DNA of 64,000 bases from the NCBI RefSeq assembly GCF_019704555.1, contig NZ_AP024745.1, positions 4,224,501 through 4,288,500 on the forward strand, written 5' to 3'. Shown here one piece after another: positions 1-8,822 of this stretch. Origin of the DNA: Actinoplanes sp. L3-i22 (GTDB lineage Bacteria; Actinomycetota; Actinomycetes; Mycobacteriales; Micromonosporaceae). The notes under the pieces were generated by a model, which had not been told where the DNA came from, made no database searches, and saw only the letters and a list, made by a program, of their open reading frames with translations. The position numbers were made by a program, and so were the translations under genes. How positions within the stretch are numbered: position 1 is the stretch's first letter; every line of letters starts with the position of its first letter.

Positions 1-1197
1 TTCCCGCCGTTCAAGGACAATGTGGCGGCCGCCGACGCGGTCGTGGTCGCCCGGCTCAGAGCGGCCGGTGCCGTCGTCCTCGGCAAGACGAACGTGCCGC
101 TCGCGCTCGGCGACTACCAGTCCTACAACGCGATCTACGGCACCACGAACAACCCGTGGGACCTCGGACGCACGCCGGGTGGCTCGTCCGGCGGTTCGTC
201 CGCCGCCCTCGCCGCCGGTTTCGGCGCCCTGTCGATGGGTTCGGACATCGGCGGCTCGCTGCGGGTGCCGGCGCACTTCTGCGGGGTGTACGCGCACAAA
301 CCCTCGATCGGCCTGCTCCCGTTGCGCGGGCACACGTTCCCGGGCACCCCGCCGCTGCCCGAGCTCGGCGGCGACCTGGGCGTGGTCGGGCCGATGGCGC
401 GCAGCGCGGCCGACCTCGCGATGATGGTTCGCTTGCTCGCCGATGCGGACGAGGCCGGCCTCGGTCTGGCCTACCGGACCGCGCTGCGTCCGGCCCGGCA
501 CGACGACCTGGGCGCGTTCCGGGTCCTGGTTCTGGACGCGCATCCGCTGGTCCCGGTCTCGTCCGAGGTGAGCGCCGCGATCGACGAGCTGGCCACGCGG
601 CTGGCGGCGGCCGGGGTGACGGTGCGGCGGCAGAGCCGGCACCTGCCCGATCTGGCCGAGGGCGCCCGCTCCTACATGCGCCTGCTCCAGGCGAGCCTCG
701 CGGCCGGCTTCCCGCCCGAGGTCTACGCGGCGGCCGTGACGGCGGCGGCCGGCCTCGACCCGTCGGACACGTCGCTGTCCGCCGAGCGGGCCCGGGGTGT
801 GGTCCTGAGCCATCGTGACTGGGTCGCGGCCGACACCGTCCGCGCGGTGCAGCGGGCCCAGTGGGCCGGGCTGTTCACCGACGTCGACGTCGTGATCGCG
901 CCGGTGTCCTCGACCCCGGCCTTCCCGCACGACCACAGAGAGCCGATGCGGATGCGCACGCTCCCGATCGACGGCGCGCAACACGACTACCTCGACCAGT
1001 TGGCGTGGGGCGGCATCGCGACGGCGCCCGGCCTGCCGTCGACTGCCGTGCCGGTCGCCCGTTCGGCGCGGGGGCTGCCCATCGGCGTCCAGCTGATCGG
1101 CCCGCTGTTCGAGGACCACACCCCGATCCGCTTCGCCGAGCTGCTCGAACGCGAGTTCGGCGGCTTCACCGCACCGCCGCTCGGGGCGCCCGCGTAG
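1..1197 (+). CDS. Amidase signature family protein, 5' end outside the window
   Basis: Amidase-signature enzymes hydrolyse carboxamides with a Ser-cisSer-Lys triad. The frame is open from base 1 and ends at TAG. The Gly/Ser-rich signature GGSSGGSS is at bases 178-201, with the likely cis-Ser at 184-186. The likely nucleophile Ser is at 256-258 in GSDIGGSLR, exactly 24 residues later, the usual family spacing. It is followed by the normal CGVYAHKPS stretch. The triad Lys must lie upstream of the window. The C-terminal [10 protein letters not shown] and [11 protein letters not shown] segments are also typical. About 398 residues are visible; full-length family members have about 450-500. The GTG at base 22 is inside the domain and is not the true start. 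Substrate is unknown. Confidence 0.93.
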   Translation, partial: FPPFKDNVAAADAVVVARLRAAGAVVLGKTNVPLALGDYQSYNAIYGTTNNPWDLGRTPGGSSGGSSAALAAGFGALSMGSDIGGSLRVPAHFCGVYAHKPSIGLLPLRGHTFPGTPPLPELGGDLGVVGPMARSAADLAMMVRLLADADEAGLGLAYRTALRPARHDDLGAFRVLVLDAHPLVPVSSEVSAAIDELATRLAAAGVTVRRQSRHLPDLAEGARSYMRLLQASLAAGFPPEVYAAAVTAAAGLDPSDTSLSAERARGVVLSHRDWVAADTVRAVQRAQWAGLFTDVDVVIAPVSSTPAFPHDHREPMRMRTLPIDGAQHDYLDQLAWGGIATAPGLPSTAVPVARSARGLPIGVQLIGPLFEDHTPIRFAELLEREFGGFTAPPLGAPA

Positions 1198-1219
1198 CGC
1201 CGCCGCAGCCGGCGGGCGC
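1198..1219 (+). terminator. GC-rich hairpin after the amidase gene
   Basis: Directly after the amidase stop, GCGCCGCCG can pair with CGGCGGGCGC across a CAGC loop, with one bulged base. There is no T tract, as is usual for actinobacterial terminators. Assignment is from the fold only. Confidence 0.35.
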
Positions 1220-1251
1220 TCCGATGGCGGGCCCGAACTACGCTGTCGATC

Positions 1252-1626
1252 ATGGAACCGGTCCGGACCAGGCGTGCCTTCACGGCGCTTGCCGTCTGGT
1301 ACGCGGTGGTCTGGTGCCTGCCGGGCGCCCTTGCCGCGGTGGTCAACGCGTCGACGGCCGGCAGCATGCCGGGTTACACCGAGGTCAACGGCCGCCTGGA
1401 GAAGTGCGGCGGCATGTTCTGCCCGACGGCGCCGGCCGACGTGCCGTCGGTGCTCGTGACCACGGCTCTGGTGCTGGCGCCGAGCCTGCTGGTGGCGGTG
1501 CCGCTCTGCGCGTACCTGACCCGCCGGTGGGAGATGCCGCGCCTGGCCGGATTCGTCTCCGCCCTGCTCGGCTGGGTCGCCCTCTGCGCCGGCTACGGGA
1601 TCTGGTTGAGCCTCCGGACGTCCTGA
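1252..1626 (+). CDS. Small three-helix membrane protein of unknown function
   Basis: A 124-residue protein with three hydrophobic segments at about residues 10-33, 66-88 and 96-120. The loop between the first two (about 34-65) has two Cys (in KCGGMFCP) and is probably outside the cell. No family is recognised. The ATG at 1252 follows TACGCT at 1239-1244 by only seven bases and no Shine-Dalgarno is visible, so a leaderless transcript is plausible. It lies between a same-strand amidase gene and a convergent Bax-inhibitor-like gene. No function is assigned. Confidence 0.7.
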   Translation: MEPVRTRRAFTALAVWYAVVWCLPGALAAVVNASTAGSMPGYTEVNGRLEKCGGMFCPTAPADVPSVLVTTALVLAPSLLVAVPLCAYLTRRWEMPRLAGFVSALLGWVALCAGYGIWLSLRTS

Positions 1627-1643
1627 CGCCGTGGGACGCCGCA

Positions 1644-1672
1644 CCGGCCGCTCGCCTCGGCGGCAGGGCCGG
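1644..1672. terminator. Inverted repeat between convergent genes
   Basis: CCGGCC at 1644-1649 pairs with GGCCGG at 1667-1672, with further GC pairing inside. It sits in the 48-base gap between two convergent genes and could stop transcription from both sides. Confidence 0.4.
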
Positions 1673-1674
1673 GG

Positions 1675-2328
1675 TCAGCGGTTGCCGCCCCGGAAGATCC
1701 GGAGGAAGAACAGGAAGACGTTGAGGATGTCGAGGAAGATGGAGGCCGCCAGCAGCGGTGCCGATGCGACGTCGGACGAGCGCCGCAGCCGCTGGAAGTC
1801 GAACATGATGAAACCCGCGAAGATCACCAGCCCGAGTACGGAGTAGATCAGCGCACCGTTCGGGATGTTCACGAAGATCAGCAGGATGCCGAAGCCGATC
1901 AGGGCCACCAGCGCCCAGAAGCAGATCCGGGCGAGCGCGGTGAGGTCACGGCGGGTGGCGAATCCGGCCGCGCCGAACCCGGCGACGAACAGTGCGGTGG
2001 CGGCGCCGGCCTGCCAGAGTGCCTGCGGGTCGGCGCTGGCGTAGTAGACCAGCGTCGGCGCGACCGCGACGCCCATCAGCAGCCCGAACGCGCCGAGCAG
2101 GGCGACCGTTGCCGGCTGGGACCGGCGGACGGTGAACTGCATGGCGATCAGGACGGCGAACGACGCGAGGTAGGCGAGGAAGGCCGCGCCGCCGGGCAGG
2201 TCGCGGCCGAGGTAGGCACCGAGGGCGAACAGGCCGGTGGTGGCCGAGACGTAGCCCATCGTGCGGGCGAACAGGGTGTGGCCCTGGGCGGCGAGGCGTG
2301 CCGCCTGGTACGGGTAGGTGTCGTCCAT
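1675..2328 (-). CDS. Bax inhibitor-1/YccA-like membrane protein
   Basis: The 217-residue product is an integral membrane protein with about seven hydrophobic helices, matching the BI-1/YccA (TMBIM) fold. N-terminal MDDTYPYQAARLAAQGHT precedes the first helix, which begins near FARTMGYVSATTGLF. A late FAGFIMFDFQRLR segment resembles the family's C-terminal helix with its conserved Asp. The start is ATG at 2328 because AGGGA lies eight bases before it; the reading frame extends further upstream but that part looks non-coding. Family members are proposed to affect membrane ion leakage and protease regulation; the role here is unknown. It points away from the hydrolase gene at 2430 by a short gap. 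Confidence 0.85.
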   Translation of the reverse strand: MDDTYPYQAARLAAQGHTLFARTMGYVSATTGLFALGAYLGRDLPGGAAFLAYLASFAVLIAMQFTVRRSQPATVALLGAFGLLMGVAVAPTLVYYASADPQALWQAGAATALFVAGFGAAGFATRRDLTALARICFWALVALIGFGILLIFVNIPNGALIYSVLGLVIFAGFIMFDFQRLRRSSDVASAPLLAASIFLDILNVFLFFLRIFRGGNR

Positions 2329-2429
2329 CGATAGTCCCTGCGATCGAGGTGTATTCGCTGCCACTCTGGACCCGTACGGCGATCGGGGCACCGCCCGCCA
2401 GGGGTGAGATACGCGCCCCGCGAGCCGGG

Positions 2430-3257
2430 TCAGTCGCCGACGTCGAGGCGCAGGATCTGGGCGATGCCGGGCTGATCAGGGTCGTCGGTGATGTCGCGGC
2501 CGTCGAGCCAGCAGCCGATGATGTGGGCGAGCTCGCCGGGATGGCTGAAATTCATCGCGTGGGCCGCGCCCTCGATGACCGCGATCGTGACCCGTGGCGG
2601 CGCGAGCCGGCCCACCTCCCGCACCCGCCACAGCGGCGGCATCAGCGGATCGCGGGAGCCGAGCACGGCCAGGGTGGGCACCGGGGTGCGCAGAATGCGT
2701 TCCAGCGACGGGAACCGCATCAGCTCGCTGAACAGTTGCAGCGCGTTGAGCGGCCCGAAGCGCAGATAGTCCGGCAGCACGACGCGGACCATCCGGGGGC
2801 TCTCGCGCCAGGCGTCGCGCACCAACTGGCCGAGGGCCCGGGCCAGCGGCTGGTTGTGCACGCCGCCGGCCGGCGAGGCCAGCACGATGCCGGCCACCCG
2901 CTCGGGGGCGCTGTGCGCGACTTCCAGGCAGACCGGCGCGCCCATCGAGTTGCCGACCAGGGTCGCCCGGGCGAGGCCGAGCGCGTCGAGCGTCTCGAGC
3001 AGCGCCCAGGCCAGCGACGAGATGCCCAGCACGTGTCCCCAGCCTCGGCTGCGGCCGTAGCCGGGCAGGTCCGGGACCAGACTGGTGGCCCGGTGCGCGA
3101 GCGCTTCGGCGGTCGGCATCAGATAGGTCCCGGAAACCGCGAAGCCATGCACGTGTACGAGGGGGATCGTGCCCGGCACCTCGGGCCCGAGGCGCACGAA
3201 GACGCGACGTCCCTGCACCGTGACGTACCGCTCCCGCCAGCCCGGCGCCGTCGTCAC
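2430..3257 (-). CDS. Alpha/beta hydrolase
   Basis: A 275-residue alpha/beta-hydrolase fold enzyme. Family marks visible: oxyanion-hole HVHGF at about residues 34-38, DLPGYGRS, nucleophile elbow GNSMG at about residue 101-105, acid in GSRDP near residue 200, and the catalytic His in GAAHAMNFSHP near residue 233. The catalytic set is therefore complete. The start is GTG at 3257. No signal peptide is seen, so it should be cytosolic. It lies just downstream of a GH15 gene on the same strand with a 33-base gap and may be co-transcribed with it. Substrate cannot be told from sequence. Confidence 0.88.
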   Translation of the reverse strand: MTTAPGWRERYVTVQGRRVFVRLGPEVPGTIPLVHVHGFAVSGTYLMPTAEALAHRATSLVPDLPGYGRSRGWGHVLGISSLAWALLETLDALGLARATLVGNSMGAPVCLEVAHSAPERVAGIVLASPAGGVHNQPLARALGQLVRDAWRESPRMVRVVLPDYLRFGPLNALQLFSELMRFPSLERILRTPVPTLAVLGSRDPLMPPLWRVREVGRLAPPRVTIAVIEGAAHAMNFSHPGELAHIIGCWLDGRDITDDPDQPGIAQILRLDVGD

Positions 3258-3290
3258 GGCCGTGGCGGGGTGATCGTGGCCGGGCGCGGG

Positions 3291-5150
3291 TCAGCCCAGC
3301 TCATCGGCGGCGGGTGAGCGGTCGAGGAGGCGGTCGAGGGTGATCGCGGCGTCGATCAGGGACAGGTGGGTGAAGGCTTGCGGGAAGTTGCCGATCTGCT
3401 CGCCGGTCAGCGCGATCTCCTCCGAGTAGAGACCGACGTGATTGGCGTACGTCAGCATCTTCTCGAATGTCACCCGGGCCTTGTCGAGCTGGCCGGCCCG
3501 GGCCAGCGAGGTGACGTAGGCGAACGTGCACAGCGAGAAGGTGCCCTCGCTGCCGCGCAGACCGTCCGGTGACGCCGACGGGTCGTAGCGGTACATCAGG
3601 CTGTCGGTGACCAGTTCGGCGTCCATCGCCTGCAGCGTGGACAGCCACATCGGATCGGTCGGGGCGATGAACCCGGTCGTGGACATCCGCAGCAGCGACG
3701 AGTCGAGCACGTCGGTGTCGTAGTGCTGCCGGAACGCCCGCCGGGTCGGACTCCAGCCGCGGTCCATGATCTGGTGGTAGATCGCGTCGCGGGCCTGCTG
3801 CCAGCGCTCCAGCGCGGCCGGGCGCCCGTGCCTGGTCGCCAGGCGGATGCCGCGGTCCAGGGCGACCCAGCACATCAGCCGGCCGTAGGTGAAGTTCTGC
3901 CGCCCGCCGCGGGTCTCCCAGATGCCCTCCTCGGGCTGGTCCCAGTTCTCGGTCACCCAGTCGAGCAGTTCACCAACGCGCATCCAGCCGTGGTGGCCGA
4001 CCGCGACCCCGTTCCGGTCGGCGGCGTAGACGCTGTCCAGCGCCTCGCCGTAGATGTCGAGTTGCAGCTGGTCGGAGGCGGCGTTGCCGATGCGGACCGG
4101 GGAGGATCCGCGGTAGCCCTCCCAATGGTCGAGCACCTCCTCGGTCAGATCGCTGGAGCCGTCGACGCGGTACATGATCTGGAGTGGACCGCTGCCGTTC
4201 TTGGCATCGCGGTCCTCGTCGACCCGGTCGCGCAGCCAGCCGCCCAGAGCCGCCGCCTCCTCGGTGAAACCCAGGCCGAGCAGCGAATACACCGAGAAGG
4301 ACGCGTCCCGGACCCAGGTGTAGCGGTAGTCCCAGTTGCGTTCGCCGCCGATCTGTTCGGGCAGCCCGGCGGTCGGTGCCGCGATCAGGGCGCCGCTGGG
4401 TGCGTACGTCATGAGTTTGAGGGTGATCGCCGAGCGGTTGACCATCTCGCGCCAGCGGCCGGAGTAGGTGGACTTGCCCAGCCAGGCCCGCCAGAAGGCG
4501 ACCGTGTCGTCGAACAGCCGCTGGGCCTCGGCCACCCGGACCGGGCGCAGCGGCCCGGCGACGCCGGTCTGCAGCACCATGCCGCGCATCTGCCCGGACT
4601 CCAGGGACAGCTCGGCGTGCAGGTCGCCGTCGGTGTCCAGCAGCGTGCGGGCCCGGCGGTCGTCCTCGGGTTCGCGGACCAGGTTGACCGTCATCGAGGT
4701 GCGGCTGCCCTGGAAGACGACGCCGTCCTCGGCCACGTGGGTCTCGTGTGGTTCCCGTCCGTAGTCGAACCGGGGAGCGATCTCGATCGCGAACGTCATC
4801 CGGCCCCGGACGCACCGCATGATGCGGACCAGCCGGTGGGTGCCCGAGGCGACCTCGCCGCCGGCGCCCGGCATGAAGTCGATGACCTCGCCGACGCCGT
4901 CCTCGGTCATGAAGCGGGTGACCAGGATCGCGGTGTCCGGGAAGTAGAGCTGCTTGGTGTTGAACACGTTCACGGTGGGGCGCACCCGGCAGTGCCCGCC
5001 CCGCTCGTGATCGAGCAGGGCGCCGAAGACGCTCGGTGAGTCGAACCGGGGAGCGCAGAACCAGTCGATCGTCCCGTCCGTGGCGACCAGCGCCGCGGTC
5101 TGGAGATCTCCGATGAGGCCGTGGTCGGCGATGAGCGGGTAGCCGGGCAT
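3291..5150 (-). CDS. Glycoside hydrolase family 15 (glucoamylase/trehalase-like)
   Basis: A 619-residue GH15 protein, the usual length for bacterial cytosolic members that split alpha-glucosides such as trehalose or maltodextrins. The N-terminal beta-sandwich domain starts with IADHGLIGDLQTAALV and DGTIDWFCAPRFDSPSVF. The (alpha/alpha)6 catalytic domain shows NWDYRYTWVRDASF and, near the C terminus, GLYSEEI followed by TGEQIGNFPQAFTH, the region of the catalytic base. There is no signal peptide. ATG 5150 is chosen because family proteins begin close to this point; a GGAGG lies 15 bases upstream, which is distant. In-frame GTG 5240, three bases from the upstream gene's stop, is the alternative. 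It is probably co-transcribed with the propeller gene upstream. Confidence 0.92.
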   Translation of the reverse strand: MPGYPLIADHGLIGDLQTAALVATDGTIDWFCAPRFDSPSVFGALLDHERGGHCRVRPTVNVFNTKQLYFPDTAILVTRFMTEDGVGEVIDFMPGAGGEVASGTHRLVRIMRCVRGRMTFAIEIAPRFDYGREPHETHVAEDGVVFQGSRTSMTVNLVREPEDDRRARTLLDTDGDLHAELSLESGQMRGMVLQTGVAGPLRPVRVAEAQRLFDDTVAFWRAWLGKSTYSGRWREMVNRSAITLKLMTYAPSGALIAAPTAGLPEQIGGERNWDYRYTWVRDASFSVYSLLGLGFTEEAAALGGWLRDRVDEDRDAKNGSGPLQIMYRVDGSSDLTEEVLDHWEGYRGSSPVRIGNAASDQLQLDIYGEALDSVYAADRNGVAVGHHGWMRVGELLDWVTENWDQPEEGIWETRGGRQNFTYGRLMCWVALDRGIRLATRHGRPAALERWQQARDAIYHQIMDRGWSPTRRAFRQHYDTDVLDSSLLRMSTTGFIAPTDPMWLSTLQAMDAELVTDSLMYRYDPSASPDGLRGSEGTFSLCTFAYVTSLARAGQLDKARVTFEKMLTYANHVGLYSEEIALTGEQIGNFPQAFTHLSLIDAAITLDRLLDRSPAADELG

Positions 5151-5243
5151 GCGGCCAAGCGTCGGCCTCCGTCGATCGGCGCGCATCATGCCCGGCGGAT
5201 GAGATCGGCCCTTCTGCCGAGCCGACCTCACCCGGGTCACCTG

Positions 5244-7895
5244 TCAGTGCGGGAGCTGCCGCAGGTCGTAGGACCAGATGCCGCGCCCGTGGGTGGCCGC
5301 GTACAGGCGCCGCCCGTCCGGATCGGTGCGGATCTGCAGGGTGGTCGTGGTGGGCAGGTTGCGGCCGAGCACGGACCAGCCGCGCGCGTGCGGGGGCCGG
5401 TAGAAGACCGCGTTGTCGGTGGCCGCCACCAGGCCGCCGCCGCGCACCAGCTTGAGCGAGTCGGCCGGGATGTCGGGCAGGTTCGCGGAGATGTCGCTCC
5501 AGTGCTCGCCGGCGTCGGTGGACTCGAAGACGTGGCCGATCCCGGCGCCGGGCCCCTCGGTCCAGCGGCGCGAGAAGCCGTTGATGGCGACGACCACGTG
5601 CCGCGGGTTCGCCGGGTCGACGTCGAAGCCGGAGATGAAGCGGTTCGGGATGGTGCCGTCGACCGGCAGGGTGAGCTGGTGCCATCCGGTGCCGTCGGTG
5701 CGCCCGACCGCGATGCCGCGGGTGAAGCCCTGGTTGTTGCAGGGCCCGCACCAGCCGGCGTAGACCAGGCCGCCGGTGGTGACCACGGCGGTGGCGGTGT
5801 GCCCCGCGCCCAGGTCGAACAGGTTGATCCAGTCCCCGGAGGAGCGGATCGCGTACCCCTTGGTGTTGAGCCAGACGTGCCGGCCGCCGGCGACCCAGGT
5901 CGCCGCGGTGCGCGGGTCGGCGTTGAGCGGGGCGATGAACCGGGCCTCGCCGGTCTCGTTGTCCGGCGGCGGGACGTGGTAGCTGGTCGCCAGGGCCGGG
6001 TCGGTGGTCCACCGGCCGTCGTTGACCGCGCAGTTGTTGGTCACCCAGACGTCGAGGTAGACGTACTCCTCGGCGATGTTGCAGCCGTTGCCCGGGTCGA
6101 CGATGGTGTCGCCGCCGTCCCCGCCGAAGTTGGAGCCCATCACCCGGTCGCCGGGGCGCAGGATGGACTGGCCGTTGTCCTGCAGGCCGCCGGAGACCGC
6201 GACGCCGCCGCGATCCCGGCCGACGCCGACCGAGTAGTACTGCAACACGTCGATGGTGCCGTCGTTGAGCGGCGTCCAGTCGGTGGCGTGCCCGGCGGCG
6301 TCCGCGGACCCGCGCAGCGGCCGGCGGTAGGCGCCGCCGTCGTCGCCGATCACCACGTACGGCTTGCCGTGCCGCGAGCCGATCGCCACCGAGTGCTGAT
6401 CCGGGTGGGTGGTCTGGTGGCAGTCGCCGGTCTGCTTGCCGGGGTCGATGCTCCAGCAGTCGAACCCGAAGTTCCAGTACGGACCCGGCGTCGTCCAGGT
6501 CGTCCCGGCGTCGGTGGTCTCGAAGACCTCCTCGAGCCCCAGGTACACGTGATCCGGATCGGTCGGGTCGACCTGCAGGAACTGGTTGTACCAGGCCTGC
6601 ACGCCGGGCATGTATCCCGGATCGGTCAGCGCCGAGCCGGACGCGGCCAGCTTGTGATAGTCGGCCGCCAGCGTCCACGGGCCGAACGGCGAGCCGGAGC
6701 GCGAAACGTAGACGCCCTGCAGGTTGCTGTCCGGGTTGGTGGCGAGCTGGGTCGGCGACTGCTCGATGGCGTAGTAGCGCGAGCCGTCCGCCGCGGCGGC
6801 GAAGGTCACGGTGCCGACGTCGGCGGCGTCCGAGGCGATGTCACCGGCCAGCGTGACGCGCTGCCAGGTGCCACCGACGCGGCTGTAGAAGCCGTTGTAC
6901 GTGTCGCCGCTGCGCCACCCGGCCGCGATGATCACCCGGGCCGGGTCCGCCGGATCGGCCGCGACGTCGTTGATGATGTTCTTGTACGGCGCATTCGGGT
7001 CGCTCGCCTGCGCGCCGCCGGGCAGGAAGTCCGGGTTCGGGACGAACTCGCGCGTCCACGGCCCGGACAGGTCGGTGATCGAGTGGCGGTACGCGCCCCG
7101 GTTGGTCGCCACCCACGCGGTGGTGCCGAGGATCCGCAGCTTGCGGATGATCGTGCTCTCCAACTCGGTGCCACCCACCCGGTCGCGGACCGAGAAGGCG
7201 CCGTCGCGGGGGTTGCGCAGCACGTAGACGCCGCTGCCGACGAACGAGCTGGCGCTGGTGTTGCCCTCGCCGGTCGCGTACCAGAGCCGCCCGGACCGGT
7301 CCAGGCGCAGGTCGCCGGTCGACGGCGACGGCAGGTTCGCCGCGATCGGCTGCCAGTGGCCGCCGCCGGTGCGCGAGCGCCAGACCCCGCCGTTGGCGGC
7401 GCCGGCCCAGACGTATCCGGCGTCGTCGGCGGCCAGCCCGGTGATGCGCCCGGTGACCAGGCCGGCGCCGCCGGAGGAGTTGCTGTTGACGTCGCGGTAG
7501 CGCGGGTCGTCGGAGTTGTACCGAAGGTCGGTGACCGGCTGCCAGCGTCCCGGGGTGTGGGGCATCGCCTGCAGTTCGCGCCACGCGGCGGTGTAGGCGC
7601 CCGGGGCGACGATGCCCGGGGCGGAACGGGCTTCGGCGTACTGCTCGGCCTGCTCGGCGATCTCCTCGGGATCCTCGCCCTCGTCCTGGTCGGCCGCGGA
7701 TGGGGCGGCCTTGGCCCGGCCCGCTTGCGCTACGCGATCCTGGGCGACCTGCAGGTGGCGCCGGTATGGTGCGGGACGGGAGTCGTCGCCGGGCGCGGCC
7801 GCGGCGCCGGCCGGGACGAGCCCGATCACGGTGATCACGGCGGCTCCGGCGGCCAGGAACCTCCGGTGCATGCTGAGTCTGTGTTGAGGCAACAC
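5244..7895 (-). CDS. Secreted BNR/sortilin-like beta-propeller protein
   Basis: An 883-residue exported protein. A signal peptide covers about residues 9-34 (basic MHRRF, hydrophobic core, AAAA cleavage zone), followed by an acidic linker near residue 70. The rest shows repeated propeller strands of the BNR/VPS10 type, for example VWAGAANGGVWRS, DAGTTWTTPG, VFESTDAGEHWSDI and YAATHGRGIWSYD at the end, as in secreted sialidase-like or xyloglucanase-like propellers. No catalytic acid can be placed, so activity is open. The start is GTG at 7895, with GGAGG eight bases upstream; ATG 7871 is less well supported. It is divergent from a lipoprotein gene. Confidence 0.82.
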   Translation of the reverse strand: MLPQHRLSMHRRFLAAGAAVITVIGLVPAGAAAAPGDDSRPAPYRRHLQVAQDRVAQAGRAKAAPSAADQDEGEDPEEIAEQAEQYAEARSAPGIVAPGAYTAAWRELQAMPHTPGRWQPVTDLRYNSDDPRYRDVNSNSSGGAGLVTGRITGLAADDAGYVWAGAANGGVWRSRTGGGHWQPIAANLPSPSTGDLRLDRSGRLWYATGEGNTSASSFVGSGVYVLRNPRDGAFSVRDRVGGTELESTIIRKLRILGTTAWVATNRGAYRHSITDLSGPWTREFVPNPDFLPGGAQASDPNAPYKNIINDVAADPADPARVIIAAGWRSGDTYNGFYSRVGGTWQRVTLAGDIASDAADVGTVTFAAAADGSRYYAIEQSPTQLATNPDSNLQGVYVSRSGSPFGPWTLAADYHKLAASGSALTDPGYMPGVQAWYNQFLQVDPTDPDHVYLGLEEVFETTDAGTTWTTPGPYWNFGFDCWSIDPGKQTGDCHQTTHPDQHSVAIGSRHGKPYVVIGDDGGAYRRPLRGSADAAGHATDWTPLNDGTIDVLQYYSVGVGRDRGGVAVSGGLQDNGQSILRPGDRVMGSNFGGDGGDTIVDPGNGCNIAEEYVYLDVWVTNNCAVNDGRWTTDPALATSYHVPPPDNETGEARFIAPLNADPRTAATWVAGGRHVWLNTKGYAIRSSGDWINLFDLGAGHTATAVVTTGGLVYAGWCGPCNNQGFTRGIAVGRTDGTGWHQLTLPVDGTIPNRFISGFDVDPANPRHVVVAINGFSRRWTEGPGAGIGHVFESTDAGEHWSDISANLPDIPADSLKLVRGGGLVAATDNAVFYRPPHARGWSVLGRNLPTTTTLQIRTDPDGRRLYAATHGRGIWSYDLRQLPH

Positions 7896-7993
7896 TGCCT
7901 GAACCTCCCCAAAGGACGTCCCGCGGTCCCGCGGGAACCCTCCGGTGAAATCTTCAGGACCGGATCACCCGGCGCAATCATCAGGATTCGTCT

Positions 7994-8413
7994 ATGTGTG
8001 AATTGAGGAAACCGGCACAGCGGCCCATGCGTCGCATCTGTATGCGTAAGTGTCGTCCTGCTCTCGGCCTGCTGCTGGCCCTGTCCCTGGCCGCCTGCGG
8101 CGGCACCTCAACTCCCGCGCCCGCCACCACCGCACCGTCGGCCGGCCGCCGGATCGAGCCGTCGCCGGGCGGGTCCCGCGGCGATCCGGACAATCCCGTG
8201 GACCGCGTCGGCGCGCCGATCGTGCTGACCGGCACGGTCGGCACCGCCGGCGGCTGTGTCGTGCTCACCGAGAACGGCCGCCGGTGGGCGCTGGTCGGCG
8301 CCGCGGCCGCCCGGCTCGCCGACGGGCAGAGCGTCACGGTACGGGGGCGGCCCGTCCCGGTGCCGGCCGGCTGCGACGCCGCGGCGGCCCTGGCCGTGCG
8401 CACGGTCGGCTGA
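7994..8413 (+). CDS. Putative small lipoprotein
   Basis: The 139-codon frame encodes a short basic start, a hydrophobic stretch and the lipobox LSLAAC, then a Ser/Thr/Pro-rich linker and a small domain of about 75 residues with two Cys. It should be lipid-anchored outside the membrane. In-frame ATGs at 8027 and 8042 also precede the signal sequence, and either fits an export signal better than ATG 7994. No family is recognised. It is divergent from the large secreted propeller gene and could share its 98-base intergenic region. Confidence 0.6.
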   Translation: MCELRKPAQRPMRRICMRKCRPALGLLLALSLAACGGTSTPAPATTAPSAGRRIEPSPGGSRGDPDNPVDRVGAPIVLTGTVGTAGGCVVLTENGRRWALVGAAAARLADGQSVTVRGRPVPVPAGCDAAAALAVRTVG

Positions 8414-8442
8414 GGCGGGGCCGACAATATTTTCGCGGACGA

Positions 8443-8470
8443 TGTCGGATCGCGGAGGCGGCGTTCGTTG
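8443..8470 (+). promoter_or_regulatory. Candidate ECF42-type promoter
   Basis: TGTCGG at 8443-8448 is followed after 17 bases by CGTTG. ECF42 sigma factors are reported to use TGTCGA-like -35 and CGA/TC-like -10 elements and to control their own DGPF partner gene, which starts 28 bases downstream. The match is approximate. Confidence 0.45.
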
Positions 8471-8498
8471 AGGATGAAACGAGCCTGAAGGAGCTGAC

Positions 8499-8822
8499 AT
8501 GCAATATCTGTTCTCGGTGGTCCACGACTCGGACAGCCTGGCCACCGACGAAGAGATGGCCGACATCGACGTGTTCAACGAGCGCCTGCAGGCCGACGGC
8601 AACTGGGTCTTCGCCGGCGGCCTCGGCATGCCGGCCACGGCGACCGTGATCGACAACCGGGGTGCCGAGACGCTGTTCACCGACGGGCCGTTCGTCGAGT
8701 CGAAGGAGTACCTGGCCGGCTTCTGGATCATCGAGGCCGCCGACCTCGACGTGGCCCTCAAGCTGGCCGCCGCGGGCTCGCGGGCCTGCAACCGCAAGGT
8801 GGAGGTCCGGCCGTTTCTGTGA
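8499..8822 (+). CDS. YCII-related DGPF-domain protein
   Basis: A 107-residue ferredoxin-like-fold protein of the YCII/DGPF family. The diagnostic motif appears as TDGPFVESKEYLAGFW, followed by the typical IIEAADLDVALKLAA helix. Start ATG is well placed behind GAAGGAG at 8487-8493. The stop overlaps the GTG of the sigma factor gene by four bases, so the two are translationally coupled. DGPF proteins are the standard genomic partners and targets of ECF42 sigma factors; their biochemical role is not settled. Confidence 0.93.
   Translation: MQYLFSVVHDSDSLATDEEMADIDVFNERLQADGNWVFAGGLGMPATATVIDNRGAETLFTDGPFVESKEYLAGFWIIEAADLDVALKLAAAGSRACNRKVEVRPFL

Noticed and set aside
5121..8006. Plus-strand open frame of 961 codons opposite the secreted propeller gene
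   Set aside because: Shadow of the minus-strand gene; no recognisable motif and biased composition.
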